Shown here: in pieces, positions 30,556 to 38,371 of the stretch
Position numbering within the stretch: position 1 is the first letter of the stretch
How the letters are laid out: each line of letters opens with the position of its first letter
From: Desulfobacteraceae bacterium
GTDB lineage: Bacteria > Desulfobacterota > Desulfobacteria > Desulfobacterales > Desulfosarcinaceae
Length of the DNA: 44,909 bases
Assembly (NCBI GenBank): GCA_024230435.1
Contig: JAAERL010000428.1
Span: 1-44,909, forward strand
Direction of reading: 5' to 3'
Notes under the pieces: generated by a model
Databases searched by the model: none
Seen by the model: only the letters and a program-made list of their open reading frames with translations
Told to the model about the DNA's origin: nothing
Program-made: the position numbers and the translations under genes

Positions 30556-31133
30556 GGCCGCCCCTCCGCCATTGCGACAGCATCTTGATCTTGGCCAAAA
30601 ACATCTTGATTTAAGATATCCTGATTTGAGATATCCTCATTTAAGCAAACCCAATGCTGCTTAGTCTTATTTACGATCCACACCCGTTGATTTTCAATTC
30701 TCGTAATAACAGCGCCGTTATCAAGCCTGGCTCCTTGAGCCAGAAATTCATTATTCAAGATGCAATACTTTGCTGAACCCGACAAAAATGTCAGGCTCAA
30801 ATGATAAGAGCCGCTTTTATTTCCTTGTTCATCCCGGTCTTCAGATGTTGCCCTTGCGTTACTGTAGTAAATATTCTGCCCGAAAAGGGCCAGGCTGACG
30901 TCATAGTGTTTTCTACCCGCTGGATTGGCCAAAACCATCAGTTCAGGCATCAATTCCTGCATAGTTTTAAGAGTTGATGTTGATGGCATCGAAAACTGTG
31001 ATGGTAAACCTCTTTTGCTTTTAGGGTCTGCGGCAGGCTCTTTCCAATAATCGGACAAACAATATCCTGCGGCGGAAATCAAAACCGTAAAAAATAAAGA
31101 AAATGTAATTATGCCATGGTGTTTCGCCTTCAT
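30552..31133 (-). CDS. MshK/PilP-like periplasmic protein with tandem pentapeptides
   Basis: 193 residues with an N-terminal hydrophobic segment (ITFSLFFTVLISAAGYCL). A compact beta-rich region (about 100-165, LSLTFLSGSAKYCILNNEFL, ENQRVWIVNKTKQHWVCL) resembles PilP/GspC-type HR domains that link the inner membrane to the secretin. The C-terminus has four pentapeptide-type repeats (NEDIS, NQDIL, NQDVF, GQDQD). Position between the GspL-like gene and the secretin matches mshK. Family assignment is by context; sequence similarity is weak. Confidence 0.7.
   Translation of the reverse strand: MKAKHHGIITFSLFFTVLISAAGYCLSDYWKEPAADPKSKRGLPSQFSMPSTSTLKTMQELMPELMVLANPAGRKHYDVSLALFGQNIYYSNARATSEDRDEQGNKSGSYHLSLTFLSGSAKYCILNNEFLAQGARLDNGAVITRIENQRVWIVNKTKQHWVCLNEDISNQDILNQDVFGQDQDAVAMAEGRP
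30595..30645 (-). repeat. 15-bp tandem repeats inside the mshK-like gene
   Basis: On the plus strand, units of the type ATCTTGATTTAAGAT and ATCCTGATTTGAGAT follow each other, encoding the Asn/Gly-x-Asp-x-x pentapeptides at the protein C-terminus. The unit count may vary by slippage. Confidence 0.7.
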
Positions 31134-32407
31134 GACACTGGCCGTTTCAGTTTCAATACCACCTGAGATTCACTGATTTTGGTTTCAAAATTTTTTTCCT
31201 CAATACTATATCCCCGGCTTTCAATCAAATTCAAAAAGTTCCGGTACCTATCGTGGGCTTTATCGAACGGCGAATTAATTAATCCATACAATTCAACACG
31301 CACGTAATCATCCATATAGTTAAGTTTTAATCGTTCCAGTTCCAGATTTGCGAATTCGGGCCATGTCAAATCTTTCAGTATTGTTGTGTATGACGGCAGG
31401 CTTTTCTTTTTTTCAATTTCCCGTACAAAGTCCAGAGTTTCCTTGTATCCCGTAATATCGGGCATATTTGTCTGTTTTCGCCTGAAGCTTCTAATCTCTT
31501 GCTCGATATCAGCTAAACGGTTTTGCGTCTGCTCTGCGTTTTGGCGGCAATATACCCACCCTATGGCGAACAGCAACGTCAAAATCAATAATGAAAAATT
31601 AGCAGCCCAGGCCCACTGGCGGGACAAGAAAAACAATTTATCCGTTTGAGAAGAAATACTTTGGCCCAGAGACAGTTTTCCCATTGTCCTTAATTTTGCA
31701 GTAACACCAATATTAAGTGATTGAAAAGATGCCATTTTTTGCAGCTTGCCATCCGGCGGGCAATCGGGTTCATTGGCATCGGGCCAACTCAGACAGATCA
31801 GCTTACTTAACTTCAGGCGATGTTCTTTTTCTACACCGGAAATATCTGAATCAATGGTCTCCCAAAGGGCATTGATACGTTCTGCTTCATTATCAAAAGC
31901 AACACAGCGATTGGCGAAATAGACTTTTTTTTTATCGCCGACCAAAACCTCTGCAAAACGGTCATGCCTAAGAACCACTGCCACAGGCCCGTTTAAAGCC
32001 TCATCTATAAGAATTTTAAGCAAAACAGCGTATATAGGCACAACCAGTGTAATTCCGGCATGTTGGCGCAACGTCTCTAAATAATAATTTGCCACACGTA
32101 ACGGAACCGCCGTAAAAAATACATCAGTGGTATTTTTGCTTCGTTTTTTTTTCCAGTGGGAAATCACATGAACCGGCTCTTCAAATTCTCCTGCCTCCTG
32201 TAATTTGCGACGCACCATCAGGTCGGCATATTGAGAAGGCCCATCAACGGTCATCTGCCGCGATATTGCCTCTTGCAAATCCGTAACCAGCCATTTATCA
32301 CCTTTTACGTCCTCTATATCATCCACTATCTGTGTTTGATCAGGACTAAGAAGGTGCAAAGCACCATCGAGTTCAACCAAATGTGAAGTGTGTGGTCTTA
32401 GTTTCAT
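31130..32407 (-). CDS. mshI: MshI/GspL-like protein: actin-like half plus PilN-like half
   Basis: 425 residues. The N-terminal half (about 1-235) looks like the cytoplasmic actin-like domain of PilM/GspL/MshI. A single membrane helix (about 262-284, FSLLILTLLFAIGWVYC) is followed by a coiled coil (QTQNRLADIEQEIRSFRRK) and a PilN-like ferredoxin fold, with the GLINSPFDKAHDRYRNFLNLIES stretch near 380-400. This is the alignment protein linking the ATPase to the periplasm. Here PilM and PilN functions are in one chain, as in GspL and MshI. ATGA overlap with both neighbours. Confidence 0.78.
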   Translation of the reverse strand: MKLRPHTSHLVELDGALHLLSPDQTQIVDDIEDVKGDKWLVTDLQEAISRQMTVDGPSQYADLMVRRKLQEAGEFEEPVHVISHWKKKRSKNTTDVFFTAVPLRVANYYLETLRQHAGITLVVPIYAVLLKILIDEALNGPVAVVLRHDRFAEVLVGDKKKVYFANRCVAFDNEAERINALWETIDSDISGVEKEHRLKLSKLICLSWPDANEPDCPPDGKLQKMASFQSLNIGVTAKLRTMGKLSLGQSISSQTDKLFFLSRQWAWAANFSLLILTLLFAIGWVYCRQNAEQTQNRLADIEQEIRSFRRKQTNMPDITGYKETLDFVREIEKKKSLPSYTTILKDLTWPEFANLELERLKLNYMDDYVRVELYGLINSPFDKAHDRYRNFLNLIESRGYSIEEKNFETKISESQVVLKLKRPVS

Positions 32408-32877
32408 TTCTGCCGGGCTAAAAATTTTCCGGTAACCGATAAACGCACATCACCAGCAAGTTTTTTAGAAGAATTAGACGATGATGCCTGCGATTTACCG
32501 TCCTTTTTTAAATTGCTTATTTCCATGGATATCGGCCAATAATAGGCTCGTTCGGAATCCTTGCATTGACCTATGATTTGCAAAGCCGTATCATAGTTGA
32601 ATTCACCCTGAACATTGACAACATAAAAATTCCAGTCTTTGCGAGCCAATCCAAGCATTTTGGCTTGCTCATTAAACTCCCGGATCTGCTCAAGTTGCTT
32701 TAAAGTCCGTTTCTGTTGCGCTTGCTCGCTGGAAAAAAAGTTAAGCTGCCACTGTTTCGACTCCAGATTCGCCTGCCGGGCATCCATCCTGCCGTAGGCA
32801 TATAGACAACCAATTGCTGCTGCGATAAATGCCGCCGCTAAAACCAGGGTTGTAATATAATGCCTGATGATTCGAAT
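32404..32877 (-). CDS. MshJ/PilO-like protein, probable non-canonical ATT start
   Basis: The first ATG (32787) would give 127 soluble residues. However, the same frame is open back to the pilin stop, 33 codons upstream, and encodes a basic N-terminus and a perfect membrane helix (ITTLVLAAAFIAAAIGCLYA). None of those codons is ATG, GTG or TTG. AAGGGGG (32888-32882) precedes ATT by 4 nt and an ATC by 10 nt, so translation probably starts at ATT 32877 (157 residues) or the ATC at 32871. After the helix come a coiled coil (QAQQKRTLKQLEQIREF) and a PilO/MshJ-like C-terminal part. It should pair with the MshI-like protein. Confidence 0.7.
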   Translation of the reverse strand: MRIIRHYITTLVLAAAFIAAAIGCLYAYGRMDARQANLESKQWQLNFFSSEQAQQKRTLKQLEQIREFNEQAKMLGLARKDWNFYVVNVQGEFNYDTALQIIGQCKDSERAYYWPISMEISNLKKDGKSQASSSNSSKKLAGDVRLSVTGKFLARQK

Positions 32878-32886
32878 AAGGCCCCC

Positions 32887-33540
32887 TTAAAATTTCATAA
32901 GCCACCGGGCATCGGTATTTGTGTCTGAAGGAACTGTTCCCCAGGCTGTGCCACCGGGGCCCAAAAAATTACCAGATGTTCCATCTGCTTCCCCGTCAAT
33001 CATGGTATCAATGGCCATTCCCAATTCATTGGGAATATTATCTATCATCATGTAATTGTATGTTCCCGACCACTCAAAGGCGATATTGAGCAAATTAGCT
33101 TCGCCGCTACTGTTCACATACTTGTATTGCCAGGCTTTACTAGTATTGGTAGATGGAGTATCCAGTCCGACGTCACTGAGCCCTAAAAAATCGGTCACGC
33201 CGGAGGTTCCCAAGGCTGTACGGCCATCATCAGTTGGCGCCCCTTCGGCCCCCTTAGCCGTATCCGCCTGGCCGTCTTGCCCTGTTCCACCATCTACATC
33301 GTCATATGTGTCCCCTAAAATTCTTCCTGTACGATCGTAAAAGGCAAGATAACCAAGACGCCATTCGCTTAAAAATTTAGTGTAAATTCGTTTTTGCTCT
33401 GCACTGCGAACCAGGTCTCCCCCTTTTGCAACTGCTCCGATAATGATGCCGATGATAACCAAGACGATAGCCATCTCCACAAGCGTAAAACCTTTATCAT
33501 TTCCAATTGTTTTAAATCTGTTTTTAAACTTACCCTTCAT
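32887..33540 (-). CDS. mshA: MSHA-type major pilin
   Basis: 217 residues. A 17-residue basic leader ends KG|FTLVEMAIVLVIIGIIIGA, a classic prepilin cleavage site and N-terminal helix with Glu5. The mature protein is about 200 residues, with a polar Asp/Gly-rich variable region (70-125) and no disulfide Cys. It lies first in the operon with a strong SD (AAGGAG, spacing 8) and a sigma-54-type promoter at 33656-33671, fitting high expression of a major subunit. It may also be called a type II secretion-like pilin; the operon context favours an MSHA pilus. Confidence 0.88.
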   Translation of the reverse strand: MKGKFKNRFKTIGNDKGFTLVEMAIVLVIIGIIIGAVAKGGDLVRSAEQKRIYTKFLSEWRLGYLAFYDRTGRILGDTYDDVDGGTGQDGQADTAKGAEGAPTDDGRTALGTSGVTDFLGLSDVGLDTPSTNTSKAWQYKYVNSSGEANLLNIAFEWSGTYNYMMIDNIPNELGMAIDTMIDGEADGTSGNFLGPGGTAWGTVPSDTNTDARWLMKF

Positions 33541-33655
33541 AATTGAGCTCCTTATCCATTAGCTTAAATAGTGTACACACCCATCCTGCTTATTATCGGC
33601 AGATTATGAATCCAACTTTAAGCTTTAATAATAATTCTATCACTTAAACGAATTG

Positions 33656-33671
33656 AGCATGAAATGTGCCA
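33656..33671 (-). promoter_or_regulatory. Sigma-54 (RpoN) type promoter for the pilus operon
   Basis: On the minus strand the sequence is TGGCACATTTCATGCT. Against the consensus TGGCACRNNNNTTGCW only one defined position differs (A for the first T of TTGC). GG and GC are spaced correctly for -24/-12. The start point would be near 33644, about 100 nt before the pilin ATG. Many pilin genes use sigma-54. Confidence 0.75.
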
Positions 33672-33879
33672 CAATATGCGAACTTATTTATGTAGTTGAT
33701 TTTATGGAATGATGGAATTATTTGGACAATTGAAACGTCAAAAGCATGACGTTGAAAAGTTGGCGCAAAACAAACAGCTCACATACAACAATCAAACCTG
33801 GACAAAATCAAGGTGATGAAAACCCTTACCATAGAAAACTGTGTGGTAAGCGGCTTAGAAAATGCCAATATAGACGTTA

Positions 33880-34036
33880 GGCGATTTCTGTTAAAGAATA
33901 TACCATCTTGTATGTCTTTTTTCCCGTCTTGTGCGTTATGCCAAAGCCCGAATACGTTAAGTATGCAAACTTTGGCACGCCTTGAATACGAAAAAAAATC
34001 CTGCTCAATCTGGTATATTCTTTTCCGCCAATCGCC
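33880..34036 (+). repeat. Palindromic repeat family 1, copy 3 (157 bp)
   Basis: Runs from GGCGATT to AATCGCC with TTA on both sides (33877-33879, 34037-34039). The two arms of about 65-70 nt are near-complementary: outer GGCGATT/AATCGCC and AAGAATATACCA/TGGTATATTCTT, inner TGCCAAAG/CTTTGGCA, centre ATACGTTAAGTAT. Same 157/158-bp subtype as the copy at 41496. It sits between the pilus promoter and the murA 3' end. Confidence 0.88.
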
Positions 34037-34199
34037 TTATTGCGCTTAGATTTGTATTCGTTTTTAAAAAGCAAAAATAGGTGCATACTGATTATATTTT
34101 AAGTGTATGCGCACATTGACGCAAAACAAAAAAAATCAAGGGCAAGAAAAAGTGATATATTCGAATCTTCCACGATTCTAATCCGTGTATCAGCTCAGC

Positions 34200-35456
34200 C
34201 TAACCTTTTACCCTTTGGATGGCTGCTCCCAGAGATTCGAGTTTTAATTCAAGGGATTCGTATCCCCTGTCCAGATGATAAACGCGATTTACCTCTGTTG
34301 TGTTTTCAGCTACCAGCCCGGCAAGCACCAGGCAAGCGCTGGCTCTCAAATCAGTTGCCATGACAGGCGCCCCGGATAGAGTTGATACGCCTTTAATGAG
34401 AGCAACATTTCCGGATACAGTGATATCAGCCCCCATGCGCCTTAGTTCGCTGACGTGGATAAAGCGATTCTCAAAAATTGTTTCCGATATCAGGCAGGAA
34501 CCTTTGGCAACAGACATCAACACCATGAACTGTGCCTGCATATCCGTGGGAAAGCCCGGATAAGGAAGGGTTTTTAAATCCACACTTTTGATGATTTCGC
34601 GCCCCTGAATCCGAATTGTTTCATCATTATAAATATCAATTTGCGCGCCCGCCAAACGAAGTTTGTCAATGATGCTTTGGACATGCTCTGGCTGCGCCCC
34701 CAAAATGGTCACATCACCATTGGTCAACGCTGCAGCGGTCATAATCGTGCCAGTTTCAATTCTATCCGGTATAATATCCAAAGCTATGGGTTTAAGGCTT
34801 TCAACACCTTCAATGGAAATTTCCGATGTGCCGGCGCCAGTAATATTTGCGCCCATTTGATTAAGAGCGTTTGCCAAGGCAACAATCTCAGGTTCCCGGG
34901 CTGCATTGTGCAATACGGTTCTTCCCTCGGCTAAAACTGCAGCCATCATCAAATTTTCCGTACCGGTGACCGTAACCATATCAAAATAGATATCCGCGCC
35001 TTTTAATCTATCACAAGAAGCTTCGACATACCCGTGGTCTAACTTAATGTCGGCGCCTAAGCTTACTAATCCCTTCAGATGCAGATTAATGGGCCTTGCG
35101 CCAATAGCGCACCCGCCGGGCAGTGAAACCCTGGCTTTTTTTAACCGCGCAAGCAGTGGGCCCAACACCAGAATTGAAGCTCTCATTTTACGAACCAGAT
35201 CATAAGGCGCATCATGGTTGTTAAGGGTAGAGGCGTCTACTTGGACGGCATGCTCTTGTTTTTCACATCGAACACCTAAATGGCTTAACAACTCGAGTGT
35301 ACTTTTAATATCCCGCAGCATTGGAACATTGGTATAGGTGTTGGCTCCATCGCATAGCAGAGCTGACGCCAGAATCGGCAGGGCTGCATTTTTAGAGCCG
35401 CTCACCCGCACTTCTCCCTTTAGTTTACGTCCTCCCTGGACCAATATTTTATCCAT
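34200..35456 (-). CDS. murA: UDP-N-acetylglucosamine 1-carboxyvinyltransferase
   Basis: 418 residues, full length. It catalyses the first committed step of peptidoglycan synthesis: enolpyruvyl transfer from PEP to UDP-GlcNAc in the cytoplasm. The active-site Cys116 is in [14 protein letters not shown]. The substrate-binding [13 protein letters not shown] (19-31) and the [13 protein letters not shown] block near the C-terminus are typical. The usual fosfomycin-target Cys is present. The ATG has AGGGGG upstream. Monocistronic, flanked by hairpin repeats on both sides. Confidence 0.96.
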   Translation of the reverse strand: MDKILVQGGRKLKGEVRVSGSKNAALPILASALLCDGANTYTNVPMLRDIKSTLELLSHLGVRCEKQEHAVQVDASTLNNHDAPYDLVRKMRASILVLGPLLARLKKARVSLPGGCAIGARPINLHLKGLVSLGADIKLDHGYVEASCDRLKGADIYFDMVTVTGTENLMMAAVLAEGRTVLHNAAREPEIVALANALNQMGANITGAGTSEISIEGVESLKPIALDIIPDRIETGTIMTAAALTNGDVTILGAQPEHVQSIIDKLRLAGAQIDIYNDETIRIQGREIIKSVDLKTLPYPGFPTDMQAQFMVLMSVAKGSCLISETIFENRFIHVSELRRMGADITVSGNVALIKGVSTLSGAPVMATDLRASACLVLAGLVAENTTEVNRVYHLDRGYESLELKLESLGAAIQRVKG

Positions 35457-35523
35457 CGTTTAGTTGCCCCCTGTATGCCTTTAACCTATCCGGAAATAAC
35501 CAATTTACCTAATGCACATCCAT

Positions 35524-35659
35524 AAATTGCCAATTCAACCGATATCTTACGTTGTGTGCGAAAAATTTTATCCTCGCAATATCAACCCTTGGGCGTATCA
35601 AGCAGATGCCTGCAACAAAATTTATCGCACACCTTGATATCGAATCAGCTTTTCAATTT
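35524..35659 (+). repeat. Hairpin repeat family 2, copy 1
   Basis: Core arms GTGTGCGAAAAATTTT and AAAATTTATCGCACAC are near-perfect complements, with outer CGATATC/GATATCG and the central ACCCTTGGGC. The same layout occurs at 37315 and, inverted, at 41917. It lies between the murA 5' end and the end of the qrc operon. Boundaries are approximate. Confidence 0.75.
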
Positions 35660-35711
35660 CCGGACAGGCATTAGTTTGTTTGACAAAAAACTATCATGCT
35701 TGTTTAAAAAA

Positions 35712-35748
35712 AAACGTTTTTCACATGGAATCCGTGTGAAAAACGTTT
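35712..35748 (-). terminator. Strong terminator of the qrc operon
   Basis: AAACGTTTTTCACA pairs with TGTGAAAAACGTTT (14 bp perfect, 9-nt loop). On the minus strand a run of T follows (the A tract at 35706-35714 on plus). It lies 30 nt after the stop of the 53-residue gene. Confidence 0.85.
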
Positions 35749-35777
35749 ATTATTACTATCTTTTAAGGCTTCCAAGA

Positions 35778-35939
35778 TTAATGGAGGTGATTTCCTTTGC
35801 CGCCTTTAATCGTATCAATCACGGATTTAATAACACAGTAGGTCATACCCATACCGATGATGCTTAAGGCGTACCATAATCCACCGTGGAAAACAAAATG
35901 CCCCATATCATAAACCCATTCAAAACAAAATGGTAACAT
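35778..35939 (-). CDS. Small membrane protein of the qrc operon (53 residues)
   Basis: The gene is too short for usual ORF limits but well supported. ATG at 35939 is preceded by AAGGAGG at ideal spacing, lies 12 nt after the qrcD stop, and is followed by a strong terminator. The product begins MLPFCFEWVYDMGHFVF, has one hydrophobic helix (GLWYALSIIGMGMTYCVIK, about 22-40) and a basic Gly/His-rich tail ending HLH. I recognise no family. Position makes it a probable accessory subunit or assembly factor of the Qrc complex (inference). Confidence 0.75.
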   Translation of the reverse strand: MLPFCFEWVYDMGHFVFHGGLWYALSIIGMGMTYCVIKSVIDTIKGGKGNHLH

Positions 35940-35951
35940 GCTTTTTCCTCC

Positions 35952-37268
35952 TTATATCTGTGCCGGTTGCAATGGTGAATCATCCCCTGCAGGCGTTTGA
36001 CCAACTTGCTTATCAACAGATCCGGCAGATCCTTCAATGGGATTAAGTTCCTTTTCCTGTGGAAAAATCGGTAAATAACGGTATGAGATCATAACAAGAA
36101 TCACTCCGTAAGCCACCGGCAAAATGGTGGTGGCGACTTCCTGCCAGCTTGGAATATACATAGCCCATGAATCAAAGCTCATTACCGGCACGGCCATTGT
36201 TTGCAGCACCATCACCCAACGGTTAATACAAACGCCTGCCATACCCAGGAAAAATGCCGTTGTCCTGGTTACAGAATTCTCACGGGTAGGCCGGAATATC
36301 AATAGCAGACCCGGAATCCAGCCCCCAAGGATAATTTCGGAAAAAAGCATGGTTTTTCCATAAAGGGGATTATTCTTAAAGAAAAATTCCCAATTAAAAC
36401 CCAATGACGGTGCGGTATGTGTTGCCCAGTACCATGTATCAATGCTTTTAACGACCATGTACGTAACAATCATCCAGCCTGAAATTTTAGCCAGAAGAAG
36501 GATGGGCTTATCTTTGACAAGTTTCTTGCGGGTTATTTTTTCCGTCATCCAGGTAATAAACAACGTAAAACACGGACCAAAAGCAGCCGCTGACCATGTA
36601 AACAGAAAAAATGTATAAGGCCAGATCAGTATGTGATCCCGAAAGGCAAAAGGGCGGCCGAAAAGTACACCGGCAACGCCTCCCAAAGATCCCTGGTGAA
36701 AAAAAGACAGAAAAGCGCCTGTGGCGGCGAAAATGGCCATCACCCCGTGCATATTATGCGCGAGATGGTGGAAAAAGGGTACTTTATTTATCTGACGATT
36801 TTCCAAAATCAAAGGGATATATTCAATGGTAAGCACCGCAAAATAACACGAAAGGCAAAACGCCACCTCGGTAAGCATGGAGTGTATATTGGCATGCCAG
36901 AAAATAAACCAGCTCCGCATGGGCTGACCAACGTCAATCGCCAGAATCAACAAAGCTGAACTGTAACAGATAAAACCGATAAGAACGGCGTAATTGATCA
37001 GGTTCTTGAGTTCATCCTTGCCAATTATATATTTCAGCAAACCGGAAAAGAAAGCTCCACCCCCCAATGCAATCACCGCCAGGTCAGCCCAAATCCAAAG
37101 GGCGAATCCGTAATAGTCATTCATATTGGTCTGGTTAAGCCCCTTTATCCAGCATAGCAGCATAGCTATGACGCCCCATAGCAGAACACCGCTTGTAATG
37201 GATAGGGCCAAGAGAAATTTCCATAGCGAACAGCGTTTAACGCCCTCGGGTATCAATGCAGAGTCCAT
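35952..37268 (-). CDS. qrcD: Qrc complex membrane subunit QrcD (NrfD family)
   Basis: 438 residues with about ten membrane helices. It is an NrfD/PsrC-family quinone-binding integral membrane protein. Recognisable stretches: YYGFALWIWADLAVIALGGGAFF, the Gly/His-rich RSWFIFWHANIHSMLTEVAF and the FFHQGSLGGVAGVLFGRP segment common to such proteins. It should exchange electrons from QrcABC with menaquinone. A 220-nt gap containing a family 2 repeat separates it from qrcC, unusual within a complex operon. The 53-residue gene follows 12 nt later. SD AAGGAG is near 37280. Confidence 0.92.
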   Translation of the reverse strand: MDSALIPEGVKRCSLWKFLLALSITSGVLLWGVIAMLLCWIKGLNQTNMNDYYGFALWIWADLAVIALGGGAFFSGLLKYIIGKDELKNLINYAVLIGFICYSSALLILAIDVGQPMRSWFIFWHANIHSMLTEVAFCLSCYFAVLTIEYIPLILENRQINKVPFFHHLAHNMHGVMAIFAATGAFLSFFHQGSLGGVAGVLFGRPFAFRDHILIWPYTFFLFTWSAAAFGPCFTLFITWMTEKITRKKLVKDKPILLLAKISGWMIVTYMVVKSIDTWYWATHTAPSLGFNWEFFFKNNPLYGKTMLFSEIILGGWIPGLLLIFRPTRENSVTRTTAFFLGMAGVCINRWVMVLQTMAVPVMSFDSWAMYIPSWQEVATTILPVAYGVILVMISYRYLPIFPQEKELNPIEGSAGSVDKQVGQTPAGDDSPLQPAQI

Positions 37269-37314
37269 AAGGTATGTGCTCCTTGCTCCTTATGTAATGC
37301 CCATTCATAAAAGC

Positions 37315-37435
37315 CAATTTGCCCGATATCTTAAGTTGTGCTGAAGAATTTCTTTCCCGGAACATCACCCCTTGGGCATATCAATTACGATGTTTGCGGT
37401 AAAATTTTCGGCACACCTTAATCCCGGCCAAATTT
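37315..37435 (+). repeat. Hairpin repeat family 2, copy 2 (inside the qrc operon)
   Basis: Arms GTGCTGAAGAATTT and AAATTTTCGGCAC, with an inner stem GGAACATC/GATGTTTGC and outer AATTTG/CAAATT. The shared core CACCCCTTGGGCATATCAATTACG matches the copy at 41917 (inverted) in blocks. It lies in the qrcC-qrcD gap. Confidence 0.8.
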
Positions 37436-37488
37436 TTCTATTTATGGATCGGCACTATGTAGAAATTCATTAACATATCGACGAGTTA

Positions 37489-38352
37489 CTAATGTTTTTT
37501 TTGTTCGGCGAACATGTCTTCCGGTTTCTCATCAGCTATATAGTTGTCACCGGCTTTGCGAACCCATTCGCGGCTTGATAAATAATAAACCTTGGTATTC
37601 GTCCCCAAACGCTCCAACATTCTAAAAACATTAGGATTTTGGGATTTTCCGATAATGGATATACCTGCTTTATTTTTCACAACATGGTCATTGGGCTTTA
37701 CAATCTGGTGCACGGCGTGACCCGGATTATTCAAATCACCAAAAGTGATGGCCCCTGCAGGGCAAGCCTGAGTGCAGGCGGTTTGGTAATCTGCTTCTTT
37801 CACGTCTTTTCGCCTGTTTGCATATGCCTTATCCCTGGCCAATTGGTAACGATGAAAGCAAAAACTGCATTTTTCGACGACACCGCGCATACGCGGCGAG
37901 ACATTAGGACTAAGATATTTTTCCATTCCTTCCGGCCAAACCGGATCCCACCAATTAAAATAGCGCGCATGGTATGGGCAGGCTCCCATGCAGTAACGGC
38001 ATCCAAAGCAGCGGGTATAAATCTGGCTAACTATCCCGGTTTCCCTGCTGTAGTCGGTAGCCGTGGCCGGACATACGGACACGCATGGTGAATGCCCTTC
38101 GTGCTGGCCTGCGCAGTGCTGACAAGGCCTTGGGATATAACACACTTGATTGTTCGGAAAGTCCCGGCCATTGTCAATTCTATATACTTTCATCCAGGTA
38201 ATGCTTAAACGCTTATCAGTTTCATCTTTCTTGAAGGGCACGTTGTTTTCGGAAAAACATGCCACCATACAAGCGCCGCAGCCCGTACATTTATCCAAGT
38301 CGATGACCATACCGTAGCGTTTAGATCGGTGTTGTGTATGCTCTTGCTTCAT
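37489..38352 (-). CDS. qrcC: Qrc complex iron-sulfur subunit QrcC
   Basis: 287 residues with four iron-sulfur binding clusters' worth of Cys: CTGCGACMVAC (about 22-32), CQHC...CVSVCP (about 78-95), CFGCRYCMGACP (about 114-125) and CSFC...CTQACP (about 158-200). This is the NrfC/PsrB-type electron-wire subunit between the haem/QrcB side and QrcD. It has no own signal peptide, so it is probably co-exported with the Tat-carrying QrcB (known for such complexes). It starts 19 nt after qrcB. Confidence 0.93.
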   Translation of the reverse strand: MKQEHTQHRSKRYGMVIDLDKCTGCGACMVACFSENNVPFKKDETDKRLSITWMKVYRIDNGRDFPNNQVCYIPRPCQHCAGQHEGHSPCVSVCPATATDYSRETGIVSQIYTRCFGCRYCMGACPYHARYFNWWDPVWPEGMEKYLSPNVSPRMRGVVEKCSFCFHRYQLARDKAYANRRKDVKEADYQTACTQACPAGAITFGDLNNPGHAVHQIVKPNDHVVKNKAGISIIGKSQNPNVFRMLERLGTNTKVYYLSSREWVRKAGDNYIADEKPEDMFAEQKKH

Positions 38353-38371
38353 CAGATCCTCATTTCAGCAG

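Larger units (their letters stand above)
33541..34199. other. Regulatory region of the pilus operon plus repeat
   Basis: Holds the sigma-54-type promoter (33656-33671), an upstream region that could bind an enhancer protein, a small ACGTCA/TGACGT palindrome near 33735-33753, and a family 1 repeat (33880-34036) next to the murA 3' end. No gene is seen; a 78-codon frame at 33813-34049 is made of repeat sequence. Confidence 0.6.

Noticed and set aside
33813-34049. 78-codon frame upstream of the pilus operon
   Set aside because: Most of it is the family 1 repeat; similar frames appear in other copies by chance.
36611-36959. Plus-strand frames within qrcD
   Set aside because: They are antisense shadows of a strongly conserved membrane protein gene.
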